A stretch of 47,471 bases of DNA from Aggregatilineales bacterium (GTDB lineage: Bacteria; Chloroflexota; Anaerolineae; Aggregatilineales; Phototrophicaceae): contig JAUQWZ010000015.1 in NCBI GenBank assembly GCA_030834905.1, positions 1-47,471 on the forward strand. The letters are read 5' to 3'. Of the stretch, positions 35,327 to 44,452 are shown piece by piece. The stretch's first letter is position 1, and each line of letters opens with the position of its first letter. Both the position numbers and the translations under genes were made by a program. The notes beneath the pieces were generated by a model. That model had not been told where the DNA came from, did not search any database, and was given only the letters and a program-made list of their open reading frames with translations.

Positions 35327-35814
35327 TCGGTCAGGCTTCCAAAATAACGATTTTTGGCCCGAAATGGCCAAGCAACCGTGAGTATGCCCGATTCGCGGTG
35401 CTCAGCAAGAAATTTTAGGTTAACAAGAAGTTAAGAAGATTCCTAAGGGAACGCGGCCAGGCGCCCCGAAAGCACTCACGCAATTGATTCTTCTGGGTTT
35501 TTCTTCGTTTTTGTCGGCGGACAACACTTGCGCCCACCCTGTGATATTTCGCAGTAACAGAAAACCACCCGGCACCCGATTGCAGCCAATCTCAATGAGT
35601 CCAACCGAGTGAATCAGCGCGCCTGTTGGACCACCTGGCGCGCCCGTTACGCTCTGAGCCTCATTGGCCGACCGGAAACGGGCAGCGAGTGGACAGCCAC
35701 GCTCGCTCCGATCGATCGTCTTTCTCGGCAGAGGCAACCATCACCGACTTGAATCCCTTCGGCCCAAACGATTCAGCTAATGAATTGGACGCGGACACCG
35801 GAAGTCGGTCACAA
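35327..35814. other. Intergenic region upstream of repA
   Basis: About 490 bases between repA and the WGR gene hold the repABC promoter region and one parS-like site. Sequence near 35410-35450 is AT-rich with GTTAACAAGAAGTTAAGAAG, a plausible place for the repA promoter and RepA operator. Open frames on both strands here look non-coding. Confidence 0.45.
35510..35525. promoter_or_regulatory. parS-like centromere site upstream of repA
   Basis: The reverse strand reads GTTGTCCGCCGACAAA, 15 of 16 positions of the repABC parS consensus, with the same final A as the site at 34101-34116. The shared deviation suggests both are bound by this plasmid's own RepB. Confidence 0.6.
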
Positions 35815-36177
35815 ATGGGCATGGTCGAGCCGAAGCTCCAAGTTGTCCTTCAGCGCCGCGATTGCACACGCAACGTTGCGCGATTTTACGTACTCGCGAT
35901 AGAGCCGTCGCTGTACGGAGATGCGGCGCTCATGCGCGCGTGGGGGCGTATTGGCTCGCTCGGCCGACAACGCCTCGACCTCTATGCATCGGCCGCTGAG
36001 GCCGGCGAAGCGCTTGAGGCCTGGCTCGCGCGGAAGGTCCGACGGGGCTACACGCCCGTCACTACCGATATCAAAGTCCAGTCCAGCATCCCGCAGTCAC
36101 CGGCAATTGCCGCACGTGAAAAAGGGCTTGCCCAGCAGCATGGGGCCGACCGCGTCGGTAGTCGCGGCCTTAAGTAA
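35815..36177 (+). CDS. WGR-domain protein
   Basis: A 120-residue protein whose residues about 5-80 form a WGR domain. The text runs from LQVVLQRRDCTRNVARFYVL to the defining RAWGRIGSLGRQRLDLYA, then AWLARKVRRGYTPV. WGR domains bind nucleic acids, and stand-alone copies are common on rhizobial repABC plasmids. The start is uncertain: ATG 35815 and ATG 35821 are close, while the open frame runs back to 35626 without protein-like text. The tail after residue 85 is low-complexity. Confidence 0.75.
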   Translation: MGMVEPKLQVVLQRRDCTRNVARFYVLAIEPSLYGDAALMRAWGRIGSLGRQRLDLYASAAEAGEALEAWLARKVRRGYTPVTTDIKVQSSIPQSPAIAAREKGLAQQHGADRVGSRGLK

Positions 36178-36268
36178 GGGCCGGATATTCCGCGGACCGA
36201 AGGCAGTGTCCCCGCGTGCTTACCGAGGTCAGCTGTGGGCGTCCTGGTTGTCACGCCTTATACTCCAC

Positions 36269-37534
36269 TCATCTGGGAGAGAGTGAAGGTGGTTCCGGCA
36301 CATTCGGTTCGACATCGGTGAAGAGATTCGGAAACAGCCGTTCTCTGAAATCGAGAGGGAAGGCAATGCGGACCGGTGCCTTCGGAGTGTCAGATTTTAG
36401 GAACCCGCGCTCGACGAGATCCGACAGCGTGTTCCGTGCCGTGCGCTCGGATGTCTTCAGTACGAAATTGGCTTCGCCACGTGGCAACCTACCATGCCGC
36501 AACACAGCCGCCACCAGATCAGGCGCTCGTTTGTCGTCGACGACATCTTTTATCAGGGCGCGGTAGCGAGCGTCGAGCCGCCCGAGGTCGAACATTGCCG
36601 TCGAGAACCTTACCTGGTCGAGCGCGACCGTAAGGAACCATTCGACGAAATCCTTGAGTGCCGATTCCGAAAGATTTCCCCGGCCATCACGGTCGCCTTG
36701 TCTGGGACTGTCGGCGTGATCCATCATCCGCTTGTATTCGCCACGATCTTTCAGGCCACGAGCGAGGCCACGAGATATCGACCACAGGCCATTGCCTCCG
36801 ATGCCGGCCCTGAGCGCCATGGCGTGGGACATCAGGCGACTGACGCGGCCGTTACCGTCTGGAAACGGGTGGATGTAATTGAGGCGGTGATGAGCTGACG
36901 CAATCGCGACGATCCGCAGGCTGGCCTGCTTTTCGGCCATGGCAAACCGCTTCTGGAAATACTCCATAAAAGCCACCACCCTGTCAGACGATGGCGGCTG
37001 ATGGCGGCCGACAGCGACATCGTGTTCTGCGGACATCCGGAACTCGCCGGGTACGATCTCGGCCTTGGCGCCATCAGGTTTGTCGATGAACCGGAATTCC
37101 TTGGGCATCTCGTCGTAGAAGGCGCGATGAACCCACTGGATGAAATCGATCGAAGTCGGGCTAGGCAGCTCGCCGTGCAACGCGAGGCCGTCAATCATCC
37201 TCTGAACTTCGACATGGGCCTTCGCCTCCAGGGCGAGGGGACGACGTTCGGGATCTATCTCGGCTCCGGTCAGTGCGTTCTCTATATCTCGAGGTCGCGT
37301 GTTGTGGCCTTCGATCAAATTCGAATAATACGAATTCATGACTCGTACGAGGTCGGCCAATTCGTCAGCCGACTCCGGATGCAGGCCTCGGCCGAGTTCA
37401 TCGGCCGCCTTCTGCAGCTCGATGGCAAGATCGGCCAGAACGGTCGGCACCGCGTCGTCGAAAAAAAGCGGCTCAATACGGGCAGGGGTTTCAAGCATTT
37501 TTGCCGATCTCTGTCGTGCCTCAATGGATTGCAT
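36269..37534 (-). CDS. Fic-family protein (probable AMP-transferase)
   Basis: A 421-residue Fic protein. The catalytic motif HPFPDGNGRVSR is complete at 222-233. An N-terminal inhibitory motif of the S-x-x-x-E-G form, SNLIEG, lies at 71-76, which by family knowledge (class II Fic) blocks ATP use in cis until released. A C-terminal winged helix follows (LPRGEANFVLKTSERTARNT, then LSDLVERGFLKSD). No small antitoxin gene is adjacent, consistent with internal inhibition. It lies between the replication block and the quorum-sensing genes. Targets are unknown. The gap to luxR (37535-37756) shows no gene. Confidence 0.88.
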   Translation of the reverse strand: MQSIEARQRSAKMLETPARIEPLFFDDAVPTVLADLAIELQKAADELGRGLHPESADELADLVRVMNSYYSNLIEGHNTRPRDIENALTGAEIDPERRPLALEAKAHVEVQRMIDGLALHGELPSPTSIDFIQWVHRAFYDEMPKEFRFIDKPDGAKAEIVPGEFRMSAEHDVAVGRHQPPSSDRVVAFMEYFQKRFAMAEKQASLRIVAIASAHHRLNYIHPFPDGNGRVSRLMSHAMALRAGIGGNGLWSISRGLARGLKDRGEYKRMMDHADSPRQGDRDGRGNLSESALKDFVEWFLTVALDQVRFSTAMFDLGRLDARYRALIKDVVDDKRAPDLVAAVLRHGRLPRGEANFVLKTSERTARNTLSDLVERGFLKSDTPKAPVRIAFPLDFRERLFPNLFTDVEPNVPEPPSLSPR

Positions 37535-37756
37535 TGTAAGGCATTAGAGGCCACAAGTCAGCACAAATGCCGATACTGGTTGCCGATCTCACTTGCCGAT
37601 ATCGGCCGCCGATCAGAACGTGACCCCGAATATGCCTCAAACGGCCAGCCGGGCAGGGTAGGGGCGTTGGCGTCATCGCGGACGACTCTCCTACCGCCAG
37701 CAAGCCACAACTACACGGGGTAAAGACGAAAAAGCCCTCCCACTGGGCGAACGGGA

Positions 37757-38518
37757 TCAAATCAACTGTTGACGCACGGCAAGCGCAACGGCGTGGGTGA
37801 CGTTGGTGGCATCGAGCTTCCGCCGAGCATTTTGCAGGTGATACTCGACCGTCCGGACCTTGGTTCCGACGATTTGCGCGATTTCGGACATGCGCTTGCC
37901 CTTTGCCATCCAGCTCAGGCAGAGCCTTTCTCTGGGGCTTAGCTTGACGGCGACAGCAGGCATTGGATCGAGCATCCAGCGTCGCGCATAGACATCAACG
38001 TGGGATGCAATCGAAGCGGCGAGGAAGGGGCATTCCACCAGGCAATTGTCACACCGGTTAGACGACGCGAGCGTGAACAATACTGTCCTGCCGAATCCGG
38101 CTGACACGGGCACGGATATTCCCGATGCGATACCATGATCGTTCGCTTCTCCAAGGAAGCGGACCTGGTCCGGCGACAATGCTCGTGCAAGATCGCGTTC
38201 GGACCACGCAAAACAGCGCTCGGAACGGCGGGCTTCCTGCACGACGGGATCGATGGTCGCGTATTTCTTGTTGATATAGTGGCCTTGCCACGCGCGCGGG
38301 TACGTCGAAAACGTGTCGATCTCCGGCCCGCAGACAGAGAGATAGGCGAACCAGTCAAATCCCAATTGGCCGGCGAATTCCTTCACCGCGGCTTTGACCG
38401 GGGCTATGCCTCGGGCTGTTTCTAGTGAGTCTCGCAGCTGGTCGAAGGCTCTGCTCGGCAAGTGTCCTCTCCGGGTGTTTTCGTCCTCAAGTCGCGTGGT
38501 TTCAATTCCGAGTTGCAT
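37757..38518 (-). CDS. LuxR/TraR-type quorum-sensing regulator
   Basis: A 253-residue regulator. The acyl-homoserine-lactone pocket residues are all present: Trp77 and Tyr81 in RAWQGHY, Asp90 in IDPVV, Trp105 in CFAW, and a glycine in GIASGISVPV. The LuxR helix-turn-helix occupies about 193-250 (LSPRERLCLSWMAKGKRMSE). A cysteine cluster Cys156, Cys159 and Cys163 (NRCDNCLVEC) stands out. It diverges from the luxI-type gene that heads the trb operon, so it most likely activates plasmid transfer at high cell density. It may be called traR by position, but paralogues make that uncertain. Confidence 0.9.
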   Translation of the reverse strand: MQLGIETTRLEDENTRRGHLPSRAFDQLRDSLETARGIAPVKAAVKEFAGQLGFDWFAYLSVCGPEIDTFSTYPRAWQGHYINKKYATIDPVVQEARRSERCFAWSERDLARALSPDQVRFLGEANDHGIASGISVPVSAGFGRTVLFTLASSNRCDNCLVECPFLAASIASHVDVYARRWMLDPMPAVAVKLSPRERLCLSWMAKGKRMSEIAQIVGTKVRTVEYHLQNARRKLDATNVTHAVALAVRQQLI

Positions 38519-38593
38519 GGCAATTCAGCCATAAGTGCGGCAGCGGCGCCTCGGCAATCCCCACTGTCTATCACAGCGACGACTCTCCATCCC

Positions 38594-38609
38594 CTGTGAC
38601 TTTTCACAG
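38594..38609. promoter_or_regulatory. lux-box-like palindrome
   Basis: CTGTGA at 38594-38599 and TCACAG at 38604-38609 form a perfect dyad with a four-base centre. It fits the CTG-N10-CAG pattern of LuxR-type binding sites. It lies between the divergent luxR and luxI genes, 63 bases before the luxI start, where it could drive luxI-trb. Confidence 0.6.
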
Positions 38610-38671
38610 CTGGCGATCCGCAGCCGTACCGGCTTCAAGAGATCGCAATTCAACGGGTTGAGGATTTGTTC

Positions 38672-39301
38672 ATGCGCGTCGTCGCCATCTGCCGTACGAG
38701 TGCCTCAAGAACTGAGCAACGTCTGCTCGAGCGCATGCACGAGCTGCGCGCAAGGGTCTTCAAGCACAGGCTGGATTGGGACGTGCACGTAGAGCACAAC
38801 CAGGAAAAGGACGAGTACGACCGGCTCGATCCGACCTATCTTCTGCTCGTCGGCAACGATGGTCAGGTGATCGGTTGCGCCCGCCTGCTACCGTCCACCG
38901 GACCGACGATGCTCGGCCAGACATTCCCGTTTCTGGCTGGCGCTGCTCGCGTGCCCCAATCGAGCCGCGTCGTCGAGAGCTCGCGCTTTTGCATCGACAC
39001 CGAACGCAGCGACATCGTTTCCGCGAGCGGGCTGCGTGATGCGACCCACACTCTGTTCGCCGCCATCATCGAATGGTCGATGGCCAATGGGTTCGACCGG
39101 ATCGTCACTGTTACGGACGTTCGGTTTGAGCGCATTCTCAACCGGGCGAAGTGGCCACTGGAGCGGCTAGGCGCGCCACATCCTGTTGGCAACACCATTG
39201 CTGTCGCGGGACTCTTGACCGCCGACGAAGCCAGCCTCGAGCTGGTGCGGCCGTCGAGCTACGTCCCCCTCTTTCCGGCCGCTGTGGAAGCCGCGGCCTG
39301 A
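38672..39301 (+). CDS. traI: Acyl-homoserine-lactone synthase (LuxI/TraI family)
   Basis: A 209-residue autoinducer synthase that joins an acyl group from acyl-ACP to S-adenosylmethionine. The invariant residues are visible: Arg28 and Phe30 in RARVF, Trp36 in RLDWDV, Asp47 and Asp50 in KDEYD, Arg71 in ARLLP, and Glu102/Arg105 in VESSRFC. ATG 38672 follows GAGGA; a TTG two codons earlier is less likely. It heads the trb operon, 25 bases before trbB, the Ti-plasmid arrangement in which traI makes the signal for conjugation. This traI is the lactone synthase, not the relaxase of the same name. Confidence 0.92.
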   Translation: MRVVAICRTSASRTEQRLLERMHELRARVFKHRLDWDVHVEHNQEKDEYDRLDPTYLLLVGNDGQVIGCARLLPSTGPTMLGQTFPFLAGAARVPQSSRVVESSRFCIDTERSDIVSASGLRDATHTLFAAIIEWSMANGFDRIVTVTDVRFERILNRAKWPLERLGAPHPVGNTIAVAGLLTADEASLELVRPSSYVPLFPAAVEAAA

Positions 39302-39326
39302 CCAGCAGCCGGGCAGGGGGCGGTTC

Positions 39327-40310
39327 ATGAGCGAATCGAAACGACGGCTGATCCTCGGACTGCAGGACGCACTTGGCGCCGCCGTCACGTCGGCGCTCCA
39401 TGACCATGACGTTGTGGAGGTCATGCTCAACCCCGACGGCAATCTATTCATCGAGCGGGTAGGGCAGGGGATAGCGGCGGCGGGGCGGATGGCCTCCCAT
39501 GACGCCGAGACCGTCATCGGCAAGGTCGCGCACGCCCTCAAAACCGAAGTCGACCAGGACCACCCGATCATTTCGGGAGAACTGCCGCTTGGCGGGCATC
39601 GCTTTGAGGGGATTCTGCCGCCGGCCGCGCCCGCGCCGATGTTCACGATCCGAAAGCGCGCCTCGATGCTGATCCGACTCGATCAGTATGTCGCCGACGG
39701 CATCATGACGCCCGAGCAGGTGGATGTGATCCGCAATTCGATCGTGGACCGGCTCAACATCGTCGTGTCGGGAGGCACCGGAACAGGCAAGACCACACTC
39801 ACCAATGCAATCCTGGCGGAGCTGGTCGAGACCACGCCGGAACACCGGCTGGTGATCCTGGAAGACACTGCCGAAATCCAGTGCGCGGCGGAAAACCATG
39901 TGATCCTGCACACCACGGACACGGTCGACATGAGCCGCCTCTTGAAGTCGACGATGCGGCTGCGTCCAGACCGCATCATCGTGGGCGAGGTCCGCGACGG
40001 CGCGGCCCTTACTCTCTTGAAGGCGTGGAACACCGGCCATCCGGGCGGCATCGCGACGGTTCACTCGAACTCGGCCGGCGCCGCTCTTACCCGGCTTGAA
40101 CAGCTCGTCGCCGAAGTCAGCTCCCAGCCGATGCCGGAAGTCATCGGAGAGGCGGTCGACCTGATCGTCTCGATCGAGCGCGCGCCCGGCGGGCGAACCG
40201 TTCGCGAGATCCTGAAGGTCGAAGGCTTTCGCGACGGGAGGTACCTCACCACGCCGGTCGGCGCGTCGAAATCGGAATCCATCCAGGGAAGAAATCTTCA
40301 TGTCGTCTAA
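39327..40310 (+). CDS. trbB: TrbB conjugal transfer ATPase (VirB11 family)
   Basis: A 327-residue hexameric secretion ATPase at the inner membrane of the mating-pair apparatus. Walker [11 protein letters not shown] is at about 148-157, the Asp box [10 protein letters not shown] follows, and Walker B and the His box are in [14 protein letters not shown] and [21 protein letters not shown] lies upstream of the ATG. It overlaps trbC by 11 bases. Confidence 0.95.
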   Translation: MSESKRRLILGLQDALGAAVTSALHDHDVVEVMLNPDGNLFIERVGQGIAAAGRMASHDAETVIGKVAHALKTEVDQDHPIISGELPLGGHRFEGILPPAAPAPMFTIRKRASMLIRLDQYVADGIMTPEQVDVIRNSIVDRLNIVVSGGTGTGKTTLTNAILAELVETTPEHRLVILEDTAEIQCAAENHVILHTTDTVDMSRLLKSTMRLRPDRIIVGEVRDGAALTLLKAWNTGHPGGIATVHSNSAGAALTRLEQLVAEVSSQPMPEVIGEAVDLIVSIERAPGGRTVREILKVEGFRDGRYLTTPVGASKSESIQGRNLHVV

Positions 40311-40668
40311 GAAGGCTCTCACACTTCTCCTCGGCCTCGCGGCCGCATCCCTCGTTATGATCGAACCGGCGCTCGCCAGCGGGGGAGGGGGCCTGCCCTG
40401 GGAAGGGCCACTGGAGCAAATTCAGGAATCCATCACCGGCCCGGTCGCCGGCGCCATCGCGCTCGCCGCGGTCGCCATTGCCGGCGGCATGTTGATCTTC
40501 GGCGGCGAGTTGAACGATTTCGCGCGCCGGCTCTGCTACATCGTACTCGTCGCCGGCATCCTGCTCGGTGCAACGCAGATCGTCGGTCTCTTCGGCTCCA
40601 GCGGCTCATCCATCGGCGTGCCGCTCGAGGCGCACGAACAAGCGCCGGCGGTTGCCCCGCATGGCTGA
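40300..40668 (+). CDS. trbC: TrbC pilin-like subunit
   Basis: A 122-residue VirB2-type pilus subunit precursor. A signal sequence ([20 protein letters not shown]) is followed by a glycine-rich start and two long hydrophobic segments, as in VirB2/TrbC ([40 protein letters not shown]). The tail is short and proline-poor. It overlaps trbB and trbD. Confidence 0.9.
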   Translation: MSSKKALTLLLGLAAASLVMIEPALASGGGGLPWEGPLEQIQESITGPVAGAIALAAVAIAGGMLIFGGELNDFARRLCYIVLVAGILLGATQIVGLFGSSGSSIGVPLEAHEQAPAVAPHG

Positions 40669-40960
40669 AAGGGAAAGCCGGCTGGCGACGGCGCGAATAC
40701 ACCGTGCCCTTTCGCGTCCGACGCTGCTCTTTGGGGCTGACCGTGAGCTCGTGCTTCTGACCGGGCTCGCCGCGGTCATCCTGGTCTTCGTCATCCTGAC
40801 GACCGTATCGGCGCTGCTCGGCACGGTCATCTGGATCGTGGTTGTCGGGCTACTGCGCATGATGGCGAAAGCCGATCCGCTGATGCGCCGCGTCTACCTG
40901 CGCCACATCAGATACCGCCCCTACTACCGGCCGACCTCCACGCCCTGGCGGACGTTCTGA
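40661..40960 (+). CDS. trbD: TrbD (VirB3-like) membrane protein
   Basis: A 99-residue inner-membrane protein. [22 protein letters not shown] text (here [18 protein letters not shown]) precedes two hydrophobic segments, the VirB3 pattern, and the end is [23 protein letters not shown] 40661 overlaps the trbC stop by eight bases, which selects this start from a longer open frame. TrbE starts three bases after its stop. Confidence 0.92.
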   Translation: MAERESRLATARIHRALSRPTLLFGADRELVLLTGLAAVILVFVILTTVSALLGTVIWIVVVGLLRMMAKADPLMRRVYLRHIRYRPYYRPTSTPWRTF

Positions 40961-40963
40961 CTT

Positions 40964-43399
40964 ATGGTTGCACTCAAGAGGTTTCGCCATTCCGGCCCGT
41001 CCTTTTCCGATTTGCTGCCCTATGCGGCCCTGATCGACAACGGCACCCTCTTGCTCAAGGACGGGAGTCTGATGGCCGGCTGGTATTTCGCTGGTCCGGA
41101 TAGCGAAAGCTCGACCGATTTCGAGCGCAACGAGGTCAGCCGCCAGATCAATTCCATTCTCGCCCGCCTCGGATCGGGCTGGATGATCCAGGTCGAGGCC
41201 GTGCGCGTGCCGGCGACGGCCTATCCGGCACGGGACAACTGCCACTTCCCAGACAAGGTGAGCGCGCTCATCGATGACGAACGGCGCAAGCGTTTCGAGG
41301 CGGCGGACGGGCACTATGAGAGCCAGCACGCCATCATCCTGACCTATCGCGAACCGGAGAAGCGCAAGTCCGGCCTCGTCAAATATGTCTATTCCGACGA
41401 TGAGTCCCGCGCGACAACCTTTGCCGATCGCGCGCTCGATCACTTCCGGCGTTCGATCCGCGAATTCGAGCAATATATGGGAAACGTCGTCTCGATCCGG
41501 CGCATGGTGACACAGGAGACCGAGGAACGCGGCTCAACCCGTATCGCCAGATATGACGATCTGCTGCAGTTCGCCCGCTTCTGCATCGTCGGCGAAAACC
41601 ATCCGGTCCGCCTGCCCGACATTCCGATGTATCTCGATTTCGTCGTCACGGCCGAATTCCATCACGGTCTCTCGCCGCTGGTCGACAACCGCTATCTCGC
41701 AGTTGTTGCGATCGACGGATTTCCGGCCGAGAGCTGGCCGGGCATCCTCAATTCTCTGGATCTGATGCCACTCACCTATCGCTGGTCGAGCCGCTTCGTT
41801 TTCCTCGATCCGATCGAGGCCCGCCAAAGGCTTGAGCGCACCCGCAAGAAGTGGTTGCAAAAGGTGCGGCCGTTCATGGACCAGCTGTTCCAGACAAACA
41901 GCGGTGCGATCGACCAGGACGCAGCGCTGATGGTGGCGGAGACCGAGGACGCCATTGCCGAGGCCAATTCACAGCTCGTCGCCTATGGCTACTATACGCC
42001 GGTCATCGTCATGTTCGATGACGACGAGGCGCGTCTTCGCGAAAAGACCGAAGGTGTGCGCCGGCTGATCCAGGCCGAAGGCTTTGCCGCGCGCATCGAA
42101 ACGCTGAACGCCACGGAGGCCTTCCTTGGGAGTCTGCCCGGCAACTGGTACGCCAACATCCGCGAGCCGCTGATCAATACCCGCAACCTTGCCGATCTGG
42201 TGCCGCTCAACTCGGTCTGGTCGGGCTCACCGGTTGCACCGTGCCCGTTCTATCCCGACGGCTCGCCGCCGCTGATGCAGGTCGCAAGCGGATCATCCCC
42301 GTTCCGTCTGAACCTCCATTCGGGCGACGTGGGTCATACCCTGATCTTCGGTCCGACCGGATCGGGCAAGTCGACCCTTCTGGCGCTGATCGCGGCACAG
42401 TTCCGCCGTTACAGCCGAGCGCAGCTCTTCGCCTTCGACAAGGGCAAGTCGATGTACCCGCTGACGGTGGCTGTTGGCGGCGAACATTACGATGTCGGGG
42501 CAGGGGAGGCGCTGACCTTCTGCCCGCTTTCCCAACTGAACGACGATGGCAACAAGGCTTGGGCCGCCGGATGGCTGGAAACACTTGTCGAACTGCAGGG
42601 TGTGAAGGTGACGCCCGACCATCGCAATGCAATCGCCAAGCAAATCGAGCTCATGGCCGCATCGTCCCGCCGGTCGCTGTCCGATTTCGTGTCGGGCGTG
42701 CAGATGCGGGAGATCAAGGACGCGCTGCGTCATTACACAGTCGACGGTCCCATGGGGCATCTGCTCGATGCCGAGCAGGATGGCCTGACCCTCTCGGATT
42801 TCCAGACGTTCGAGATCGAGGAATTGATGAACCTCGGCGACCGCAATCTCGTGCCGGTCCTGCTCTACCTGTTCCGTCGCATCGAAATGCGCCTGACCGG
42901 CGCCCCCAGCCTCATTATCCTCGATGAGGCATGGCTGATGCTCGGCCATCCAGCCTTCCGCGAGAAGATCCGCGAATGGCTGAAGGTGCTGCGCAAGGCC
43001 AATTGCGCCGTCGTTCTGGCAACGCAGTCGATTTCTGACGCGGAAAAATCAGGCATCATCGACGTGCTCAAGGAAAGCTGCCCGACCAAGATTTGCCTGC
43101 CCAATGGCGCAGCTCGCGAAAGCGGCACGCGCGAGTTCTATGAGCGCATCGGCTTCAACGAGCGGCAAATCGAGATCGTCGCGAACGCGCTGCCCAAGCG
43201 CGAATATTATGTCGCTTCGCCTGACGGGCGGCGTTTGTTCGACATGGCCCTCGGGCCGATCACCCTGTCTTTCGTCGGCGCGTCCGGAAAGGACGACATC
43301 AAGCGCATCGATGAGCTGCGCGTCCACCACGGCGACGAATGGCCCGTCCACTGGCTCAAGCAAAGAGGTATCGAAAATGCCGAAGCTCTTCTTGCGTAG
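40964..43399 (+). CDS. trbE: TrbE conjugal transfer ATPase (VirB4 family)
   Basis: An 811-residue VirB4-type ATPase. The N-terminal CagE/VirB4 domain begins LKRFRHSGPSFSDLLPYAAL. Walker A FGPTGSGKSTLLALI lies near residue 462, Walker B SLIILDEAWLMLGHP near 650, and LATQSISDAEKSGIIDVLKE follows. It powers assembly and substrate transfer. Its end overlaps trbJ by 23 bases. Confidence 0.96.
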   Translation: MVALKRFRHSGPSFSDLLPYAALIDNGTLLLKDGSLMAGWYFAGPDSESSTDFERNEVSRQINSILARLGSGWMIQVEAVRVPATAYPARDNCHFPDKVSALIDDERRKRFEAADGHYESQHAIILTYREPEKRKSGLVKYVYSDDESRATTFADRALDHFRRSIREFEQYMGNVVSIRRMVTQETEERGSTRIARYDDLLQFARFCIVGENHPVRLPDIPMYLDFVVTAEFHHGLSPLVDNRYLAVVAIDGFPAESWPGILNSLDLMPLTYRWSSRFVFLDPIEARQRLERTRKKWLQKVRPFMDQLFQTNSGAIDQDAALMVAETEDAIAEANSQLVAYGYYTPVIVMFDDDEARLREKTEGVRRLIQAEGFAARIETLNATEAFLGSLPGNWYANIREPLINTRNLADLVPLNSVWSGSPVAPCPFYPDGSPPLMQVASGSSPFRLNLHSGDVGHTLIFGPTGSGKSTLLALIAAQFRRYSRAQLFAFDKGKSMYPLTVAVGGEHYDVGAGEALTFCPLSQLNDDGNKAWAAGWLETLVELQGVKVTPDHRNAIAKQIELMAASSRRSLSDFVSGVQMREIKDALRHYTVDGPMGHLLDAEQDGLTLSDFQTFEIEELMNLGDRNLVPVLLYLFRRIEMRLTGAPSLIILDEAWLMLGHPAFREKIREWLKVLRKANCAVVLATQSISDAEKSGIIDVLKESCPTKICLPNGAARESGTREFYERIGFNERQIEIVANALPKREYYVASPDGRRLFDMALGPITLSFVGASGKDDIKRIDELRVHHGDEWPVHWLKQRGIENAEALLA

Positions 43400-44168
43400 T
43401 TCGCTCGCAAGCGTCCTGATCGCTGTCAGCCTTGCGGCGCCGGCCCAAGCCAGCGGAGCGCTCACCGGCGCGACCGAGTTCACGCAGATCCTCAACAATG
43501 GGGAACTGATCGCGCTCGGCGGGCAGAATGCCGAGCAGATCGCAAATCAGGTGACGCAGATCTCCAACCAGGTTGAGCAGATCGCCAACCAGATCCGCAT
43601 CTACGAGAACATGCTGCAGAACACGCTGCAGCTTCCCGATCAGGTGTGGGGGCAGGCTCAACAGGACCTCGCCAACCTGCAAGGCATCGTGCAGCAGGGG
43701 CAGGGCATGGCCTTCTCGATGGGAAACCTCGACGATGTGCTCAAGCAGCGTTTCCAGAGCTATGCCGATTTCCAGAACAAACAGCTCACCGGCGAGGAAT
43801 TCTCGGCGGCATATCAGTCGTGGTCGGACACCAACCGTGACACCATCGGCGGAACGCTGGCGGCCGCCGGTCTGACGGCCGATCAGTTCGCGACCGAAGA
43901 ATCCACCATGGCGCAACTACGCTCCCAATCGGAGTCGGCTGATGGCCAGATGAAGGCCTTGCAGGTCGGGCATCAGATCGCGACCCAACAGGTCGAGCAG
44001 ATGCAGAAGCTTCGCGGCCTCGTTTCTCAGCAGATGACCATGATGGGCACCTGGTACCAGACCGAACAGACGCTCAGGGACCAAGCACAGGCCGAGAACG
44101 AGCGCTTTTTTGGCACGAAGAGCGGCGTGGTCGTTGGCAATGAAACCCCCTTCCGTCCCGAGTGGTGA
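43377..44168 (+). CDS. trbJ: TrbJ (VirB5-like) periplasmic protein
   Basis: A 263-residue secreted protein with signal peptide MPKLFLRSSLASVLIAVSLA and cleavage near AQA-SG. The mature chain is rich in Gln and Asn and strongly helical (QIANQVTQISNQVEQIANQI), as in TrbJ/VirB5 pilus-tip or adhesin components. The start ATG 43377 lies inside the 3' end of trbE; the much longer open frame upstream is only a shadow of trbE. Confidence 0.92.
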   Translation: MPKLFLRSSLASVLIAVSLAAPAQASGALTGATEFTQILNNGELIALGGQNAEQIANQVTQISNQVEQIANQIRIYENMLQNTLQLPDQVWGQAQQDLANLQGIVQQGQGMAFSMGNLDDVLKQRFQSYADFQNKQLTGEEFSAAYQSWSDTNRDTIGGTLAAAGLTADQFATEESTMAQLRSQSESADGQMKALQVGHQIATQQVEQMQKLRGLVSQQMTMMGTWYQTEQTLRDQAQAENERFFGTKSGVVVGNETPFRPEW

Positions 44169-44446
44169 TCGAAATGCAGACAATCAGGCTACCTATTGTG
44201 ATCGCTGTCGTTCTGCTCGCGGCCGTCGCCGGTGGCGTCGTCTCTTATGCGTTCTTCCCCAGCACCGATCCCGAAATGAAGCCGCTTCTCCAGCGCCAGG
44301 TCGACCTTGCCGAGCAAGAGGCAGCCGAAAGGGAGCGCGCCGCCCAGGCTACACGCGAGTTCTTCGACAGCGATAGTGACCAAGCAAGGTCCGTGCGCGA
44401 CCAATTCCGCTCAACCGATTCAAAACCGTTCGAGCCGGAGTGGTAG
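44162..44446 (+). CDS. trbK: TrbK-like entry-exclusion protein
   Basis: A 94-residue protein in the trbJ-trbL gap, where trbK lies. One N-terminal hydrophobic segment (LPIVIAVVLLAAVAGGVVSY) is followed by a charged helical region and the end FRSTDSKPFEPEW. It has no lipobox, unlike the RP4-type lipoprotein TrbK; it fits the alternative TrbK type found in rhizobia. GTG 44162 overlaps the trbJ stop; ATG 44174 is the alternative start. It probably blocks redundant mating between plasmid-bearing cells. Confidence 0.75.
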   Translation: MVIEMQTIRLPIVIAVVLLAAVAGGVVSYAFFPSTDPEMKPLLQRQVDLAEQEAAERERAAQATREFFDSDSDQARSVRDQFRSTDSKPFEPEW

Positions 44447-44452
44447 ATAAAA

